DNA of 64,000 nt from contig CM055103.1 in the NCBI GenBank assembly GCA_029204225.1, positions 20,896,709 to 20,960,708 on the forward strand. The letters run 5' to 3'. A program made the translations under genes and the position numbers. Positions within the stretch are counted from its first letter, which is position 1, and each line of letters opens with the position of its first letter. Positions 58,871 through 64,000 of this stretch are shown one piece after another. The DNA comes from Diphasiastrum complanatum. Its lineage: Eukaryota > Streptophyta > Lycopodiopsida > Lycopodiales > Lycopodiaceae. The notes under the pieces are model-generated. The model had not been told where the DNA came from, did no database searches, and was given only the letters and a program-made list of their open reading frames with translations.

Positions 58871-58875
58871 AGTAT

Positions 58876-59518
58876 GTGCAAGATTTCAGATCATTAAGAT
58901 CCAATCCACTTGAAAGATCTTTGGTTAGAAAGAGAAATACACTACCAATCTCACCAACGTAGAAAAAATCAGCATCTACACACAAAATGAGATGCAAACA
59001 CTAATAGAACTTGATCAAACTTGAATGAAATGATAAAGTATTGTTTCTGTCCATACAAAACCAGCAAGCTACTATATTTCACATGTGTGGATCCAAAAAT
59101 AACAAATATAGATCATTCTACACATAGAATTGCATGCAATCACAAGTATAGTGCACCAATGGATAGTAAAACCCAAGAGAACCACATATAAGCATGAAAT
59201 GAGATAGAGAAGAGAGAAGATCACTCTCTCCATGAGTTACATCCTTTTATAATAGGTCCAAACCCTATTTGGCCACTTGGCTTTCCCTCCAAAATGCTAA
59301 CCCTACTATTTTTGGGTCTAAAAGTACCCAACATTCAAATTTGAATCTACTCAAACTTGCCTTCTAACTTTTCCACACTTTCAAAAAGTGTTTATTCAAA
59401 TGACATTTAGACTAATGAACTATGAAAAGTAAATCTCTAAGTCTAAAAACAAAGTTGGCCTCAATATGCCAAATATGAAAATATAGCAAATATGAAAAAA
59501 GTAGTTGAATCTTTCACA
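58876..59518 (-). repeat. 3' LTR, minus orientation
   Basis: It begins TGTGAAAGATTC at 59518 after the polypurine tract GTTGAAGAGAGAG (59519-59531 reversed). It shares U3 with 23433-23255. The end near 58876 (CTTGCA) is tentative. A TTCACATGTGTGGATCC motif lies at about 59080. Confidence 0.7.
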
Positions 59519-59525
59519 CTCTCTC

Positions 59526-60061
59526 TTCAACTAGTTTTAGCATGGACTTTGATAACACTCCAAGTGATGTCCTATGCTTTATGAACAAGTCCTTTTCCAA
59601 TGCTTTGGTGAAGATATCAGCTACACATTACCTTGAGGACACATGTTGAAGCTCCACCTCCTTTGTAATGACTTGCTCCCTCACAAAATGTTGCAATACC
59701 ACTTCAATGACCATGAAGAATCACATAAAATGTAAATGAAATGATTTCACCATGCTTCCAACTCTGAAATCTCTGGAAAAATACAGCAAACAAACAATAA
59801 ATGTGAGTGATCAACATTTGCTTGCATGTCTCCTTCTTCTTTGTCTTTTGTTGCCATGTATCCACCATGACACTCCATGAATGAGACTCCATCTCCATCT
59901 TGCCACAAGGTACCATCATACCTTGATGACTTGACCATGAATGAGTGACATAATGAACCTACAATAGTTTCATTTCCATCAACAAAACCAGCCAAGAATG
60001 CTAGTACAAATCCAACATCAAAATGATGCTCACCAATGTAGCTAGTTTTGTCAATTTGCAC
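59526..60061 (-). pseudogene. copia RNase H end, partly divergent
   Basis: The lower part encodes the RNase H terminus: HFVREQVITKEVELQHVSSR, a stop, then VADIFTKALEKDLF and SLGVLSKSMLKLVEE. The open frame above it (60061-59747, 104 codons) keeps the outline of the RNase H core in altered form (LAFLAGFVDGNET for YSDSDFAGDVDDRKST; GGYMATKDKEE for STEAEY.A...KE) but not the Asp residues. The element above 60061 is not recognisable. Confidence 0.6.
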
Positions 60062-60354
60062 ACATCCACATGAAAATGCTCAAACATGAGATAGAACAAG
60101 TAAAGTAAACCTGAACAACACTTTTTTGCTACTCCTTTGATCTTACTTGAGTCTTCAATAAGCTGAAAAAATAGCAAATAATATTTGTACCTTTCGAATC
60201 TCAGATTTTGTAATCAACTGTTTTTGACGATTCGTTAAATCAAGTGAGGATCTCAAGTCTCTCTTGTATTTTCTTTTTTGTTTAGAGTCTGATCTATAAA
60301 TTGAACCTGTATATTCATGTTTTAATTAGTATTCATCTTCTTAAAACTTGGGTG
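60062..60354. other. non-coding
   Basis: Nothing recognised. Confidence 0.4.
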
Positions 60355-60560
60355 ACCTATGCTCAGCATAGGTGGTTGCACGAGTCCTCTCCTCTAACCT
60401 ATGCTGAGCATAGGCTGTGTTTGGGTTCTTAGTAACAACCTATGCTCAACATAGAAATCCGGCGGGATTTTTCTATTCTTACCTGCTTGCTAACCTATGT
60501 TGAGCATAGGTTGCATCTCTAGTCCTCTTCTCACCTATGCTCAGCATAGGTTAGCAAGCA
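60355..60560. repeat. array of five 17-bp palindromes
   Basis: CCTATGCTSAGCATAGG occurs at 60356-60372, 60398-60414, 60439-60454 (decayed), 60494-60510 and 60534-60550, at spacings of 42, 41, 55 and 40 bp. The two last copies are enclosed by a longer inverted pair CTGCTTGCTAACCTATG (60483-60499) and its complement (60544-60560). Spacers 60374-60397 and 60511-60533 are also similar (GTTGCA...AGTCCTCT.CTC). Each unit can form a perfect 8-bp stem hairpin or a two-fold protein site. I know no family with this motif. Confidence 0.9.
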
Positions 60561-61529
60561 GATTGCGAAGACATCCTATCCAGTAATTTTCTTTGTGAAA
60601 TTTTTTTTTTTATGATAAATCTAATATTTCTTGAGTAGTATGTTGTACATATACTCCAGTATCTTTCCATGATTAAGTTTGGCTTTGAAATCCAGTGAAT
60701 CATGATTGATGAATCATAAGATTCTAAATATTTATGATTGACGGATTATAAATTGATACTTCATGGTTATCAGAAGATTATAAAGAAATATGATGATTCT
60801 TAAGATAATGAGTAATTTTTGATCTATTGAAAGAGTCATAAATTTAGATCAGTTAGTTGAAAATCTTATTTCTTTATTCCATTGTGTCATGTGCCTAAGC
60901 TAATAACAATTACAATGGAAGTAAAGCTAGTAGCAAGAAAATTACAAAGCATATCCATAGAAAGCTAGAAACACAAGGATCTCCATAGAATCACATTAAG
61001 AATGAAAGGAAGAGTACAAAGCAATGGAAAATGAGCATGGATTCATGTGAATGAGGCACATGAGACCTAGCAATGGAAATCCCCATATCTCACATTCACG
61101 AGGAAGCAAGAAGCTCTCACTTGTAAATGAGCCAAAAGATTCAAAAGTTGATGTCTCTTGCCTAGTTATAGACAATGCTCTTGCTTAGTTGATGTCTCTT
61201 GCCTAGTTATAGACAATGCTCTTACTTAACTAAACATAACTATCTTGAGGGATAGTTAGCCCTTGTTAAGAGTTATTTAAACTACATTGGGCCCTTATTG
61301 GCCTATTATTCTTATTAATTACTTGGAGGGCCTAAAGAGAGAACCGTCTTGTTCTTAAGACTAATAGCTTCTTTTGGGCCTACAAAGCTTACAATGGATA
61401 TTCTAATGCGTTGATAAGCACTGATGTACTAAATATACATGACACTCGTCCTACTTATGATGGAAAAATCTAAATGTGCATCTTTGTGTTGATTCAAAAT
61501 TCCAATAAAATTCTGGTAACGAACAGATA
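60561..61529. other. non-coding, LTR-like in part
   Basis: No gene. A perfect-start 41-bp tandem pair (61147-61187 and 61188-61228, TTGATGTCTCTTGCCTAG...) lies in a block with GGGCC words resembling a decayed LTR. Confidence 0.5.
61147..61228. repeat. two-copy tandem repeat, 41-bp unit
   Basis: GTTGATGTCTCTTGCCTAGT begins at 61147 and at 61188; the copies differ only at the last few bases. Confidence 0.88.
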
Positions 61530-62980
61530 GAAATCTCTCGAACGATTCGCAAACAATTTTGCGAAACTATTCTGATCACGAATTATTTTTGCTCGAGAAA
61601 AATTCGCAATACGGTCAAACTTTGCAACGAAACAAAATGAAGGGAAACTAGACGAAAGAGAAGAATTCATGAAAAGATCAATTGGGCACTGTAACGAGAT
61701 AAAACGAAACTATACAAAATGAAGCGAAACTTAAGTGAGCTCTGAAATTGATTTATGCTTATAGCCAAGTGATCACGAAGCGAAACGAAGCGAAACGAAA
61801 CGAAAGACGAAGCGAAAACATTCGCAAATAAAATAAGTTCGTGTGAAATTCAGATATAATTGTTGGTCACCGCCGGCTATATCATTCCTACAATCCTCCA
61901 GAATGTAGACAGACACTGCTGATCTATGTTATAAATTATTATAGCATTCAACAAAATCAAACCAATGTGCAGAACTGAATAAACAAGTGAATTAGATACA
62001 CGAATAGTAACAGACAAATATTCATTTGAGATCATACAATCATTCAGAATAATATGTGCATAACAGCTACAATATTTTCTATTGATCTTCTGATGTTTCA
62101 AGCATTGTGCGACAGACCACACAATGCATTGGCGTGAGAGATATACAATTCTCTCACGAATAATGTCTCGCTTACTAGTGGACTTCTCGATCTGTTGATC
62201 CTCTTACAAAATTGTCTCGCTCACAGAGGGACATGTATTCTATATATTTTCGTTATACTATATTATGCATCAAGCAGAAAGTATATAGTTCGCGAACTTT
62301 TTAGTGTCAAGTCATGTAACTTCCAGATCAGAAAGATTAATCATCTATAACTAATCACGAATTACAAGAGTGACAGATCAGCCACGATCTAGAGTACTTC
62401 TGCTGATGTCATGATATCTGATCAAATACTTGTACCCCTTGGTACTTGGCTGATCTTCTTCGTCGTTAATAGTGCTTGTATTCTGTATTTTCGTCTTCTT
62501 GCTTACTAGCATTAGACTTCTTCATCTTGTGTATCAAGTATCATCCAGAAAGTATATAGTCGCACCATGTAGCTTCTAGATTAGAGTGATTAAACATCTA
62601 CAACTAATCATGAATTACAAGAGTGACAGATTAGCCACGACCTAGAGTGTATCTACTGACATCATCCTATCAGATTAGATATTTGTACTTTTGGATACTT
62701 GCATAATCTTGCTGGTCCTTTTTGGAGCGTGAGGGCAAAAAAAAGGTGTCGCGATGATTTTCGTGTCACTTTGAGTCATTTGACTTTCTCGTCATCTGAC
62801 TTTCTCTTGCTATACCACGAAAAATTTTCTTTCGCGAATCTTTCACGTTTGTGTCTTTTCATCAGGATGTTCGCGAACATTTTTGTTTCGTGTCCTTTGA
62901 CTTTTGCGTTCGCAAGCATTTTCGTCAAGCAGAGGGCTGAAAGCTAGCAAAGCTTTTGTAATAGAAATGTTTTGTTTCTT
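61530..62980. repeat. CGAA-rich LTR-like block with internal direct repeat
   Basis: 61530-61830 is dense in GAAACGAA/AAGCGAAAC words. A unit of about 270 bp is repeated: CAGAAAGTATATAGT at about 62275 and 62550, AATTACAAGAGTGACAGAT at 62363 and 62612, and CACGAYCTAGAGT at 62385 and 62636. No frame. It adjoins the P-type integrase at about 62980, so it may be leader or LTR of that or an inserted element. Confidence 0.5.
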
Positions 62981-62989
62981 CAAAATCTT

Positions 62990-64000
62990 CTAGGATTTTC
63001 TGGGTATATCTGGACTGATGAAGGTACAATCTACCTCCCTCATAGTCTCTGTCAATCTGTAAGCTAAGGTAACACCTGTCTTTCGCTTATCTGGTAATGG
63101 CTGCAATGTCCATACCTGGTTCTTCCTCATGGATTCCATCTCCTCATTCATGGCTTGGATCCATTTGTCCTTCTCTGGACATTCAATTGCTTTCTCGAAT
63201 GTCTATGGTTCGCCACTGAATCCACATAACTCTTCTGATGTAGAAGCTGAGCTGCCTATCACATATCTTGCTGGTGCTTTTTGTTGTCTTGTCGACCTTC
63301 TAGGAGATCCTCCTGGAACTGCAATGCCTTTGCCTTTGTTTGCTCTACTAGGTCCGGAACCATTTCGGTTTACAAGTATTGTAGCAGTAGGCTGCCTCTC
63401 GAAACTTTCTTCGTCTAATTCGTCACTCGAATGCAAAGCGACTCAAACATCTTTGTCTGAGTGTTCGTCCTCTGCTCTCTCTGTCACAGTTGGCAAATCA
63501 TAGTATTGTCTTTCAAGAACTTCAAAACTGACAGGATCATCGTTGGCCATCATTCTGCTCTCATCAAATTTGACATCTCTGACTGTCTTCACAATGTTTG
63601 TCTCTAGCATATAGACTCTGTAGTATGACGAATTATTGTCATATCCTACAAGATATCCCTGCTCAGCTTTCTCATCAAGCTTCTTTCGAAGCTTATCAGG
63701 AACATGTGCATAAGCTGCACAACCAAAGATATGGATGTGAATCAGATTGGGTTTTCTACCCCACCATAATTCGTGTGGTGTCGTGTGAGGAACACCAGAC
63801 TTTCCTGTCCTGTTCTGAATGTAAGCAGCTATAGTTGCTACTTCAAACCACAACACTCTTGGAGCTGTCGAGTAGGCCATCATGCATCTGGCATCTTCCA
63901 TTAGAGTTTTGTTCTTTCTTTCTGCAACACCGTTGTGCTGTGATGTGTAAGATGTAGTCCTTCTATGAATGATACCACAATTATTGTAGAAGTCAGTGAA
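62990..64000 (-). pseudogene. copia integrase to RT start, family P (runs off window)
   Basis: Read downward from the right edge: the integrase region upstream of 63901 (HNGVAERKN-like block at about 63905-63940), then the frame 63901-63443: MMAYSTAPRVLWFEVATIAA, TTPHELWWGRKPNLIHIH, FGCAAYAHVPDKLRKKLDEK, YLVGYDNNSSYYRVYMLET, VKTVRDVKFDESRMM. A one-base shift near 63440 leads to the hinge (63436-63203: SPRRSTRQQKAPARYVIG). RT start follows (EKAIECPEKDKWIQAM-like, then LPDKR), breaking at about 62990. It is the least decayed P-family copy; integrase D1/D2 lie outside the window. Confidence 0.88.

Noticed and set aside
60355-60560. CRISPR-like array
   Set aside because: Palindromic units with regular spacing superficially resemble one, but the context is plant retrotransposon DNA, spacers are partly similar to each other, and no cas-like gene exists.

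Overview
The window is plant nuclear DNA made almost entirely of transposable-element debris. Nearly every recognisable protein segment belongs to Ty1/copia LTR retrotransposons: gag with a UBN2-type capsid and CCHC knuckle, aspartic protease DSG, GAG-pre-integrase, DDE integrase, YVDD/YIDD reverse transcriptase, and RNase H. Primer-binding sites read TGGTATCAGAGCC, complementary to initiator tRNA-Met, as is usual in plant copia elements. Base composition is AT-rich. I found no intact host gene, no rRNA and no functional tRNA. The sequence fits gene-poor heterochromatin of a large-genome land plant; it does not let me name the species.

Layout. 0-1.2 kb: a copia integrase fragment and a gag-like fragment. 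1.2-2.8 kb: non-coding, ending in an LTR. 2.8-4.1 kb: a minus-strand RT/RNase H relic. 4.1-10.6 kb: a long decayed plus-strand copia (LTR, PBS, gag, integrase, RT, RNase H) whose 3' end is tandemly duplicated, followed by a 1.2-kb LTR holding a 139-bp GA tract. 10.6-13.1 kb: another copia interrupted by a solo LTR. 13.5-19.5 kb: LTRs, a gag::RT fusion relic, an RT/RNase H relic and a minus-strand RNase H with LTR. 19.5-21 kb: an unrecognised, less AT-rich coiled-coil coding relic. 21-23.4 kb: a gag-protease ORF followed by a strongly divergent integrase-like ORF. 23.4-27.5 kb: gene-free AT-rich DNA with one 85-bp tRNA-like retroposon. 27.5-41 kb: a three-level nest (element Y interrupted by element T at 30102-40015, itself interrupted by element U at 34153-38741). 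41-43.5 kb: minus-strand element Z. 43.5-50.7 kb: minus-strand relics of at least three copia copies. 51.2-55.7 kb: element V with a perfect 5-bp target duplication. 57.5-60.1 kb: gag, pol and RNase H relics. 60.1-63 kb: non-coding, with a striking array of 17-bp palindromes. 63-64 kb: a minus-strand copia integrase running off the window.

How the parts relate. T and V share LTR and leader, so T is a non-autonomous derivative of a V-like element. The most unusual signals are: (1) long open frames in defective elements (T, Z, the 22.5-kb element, and a piece at 59.7 kb) that still align to integrase, RT or RNase H but have lost catalytic positions without filling with stops; (2) a CACACGTGTG palindrome at a similar distance (about 155-185 nt) downstream of the primer-binding site in several LTR families, a candidate RNA dimerisation or packaging signal; (3) five CCTATGCTSAGCATAGG palindromes within 200 bp at 60.36-60.55 kb; (4) the tRNA-like retroposon with a 14-bp target duplication; and (5) the unidentified coiled-coil protein relic. 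All family assignments are by eye from translated motifs.
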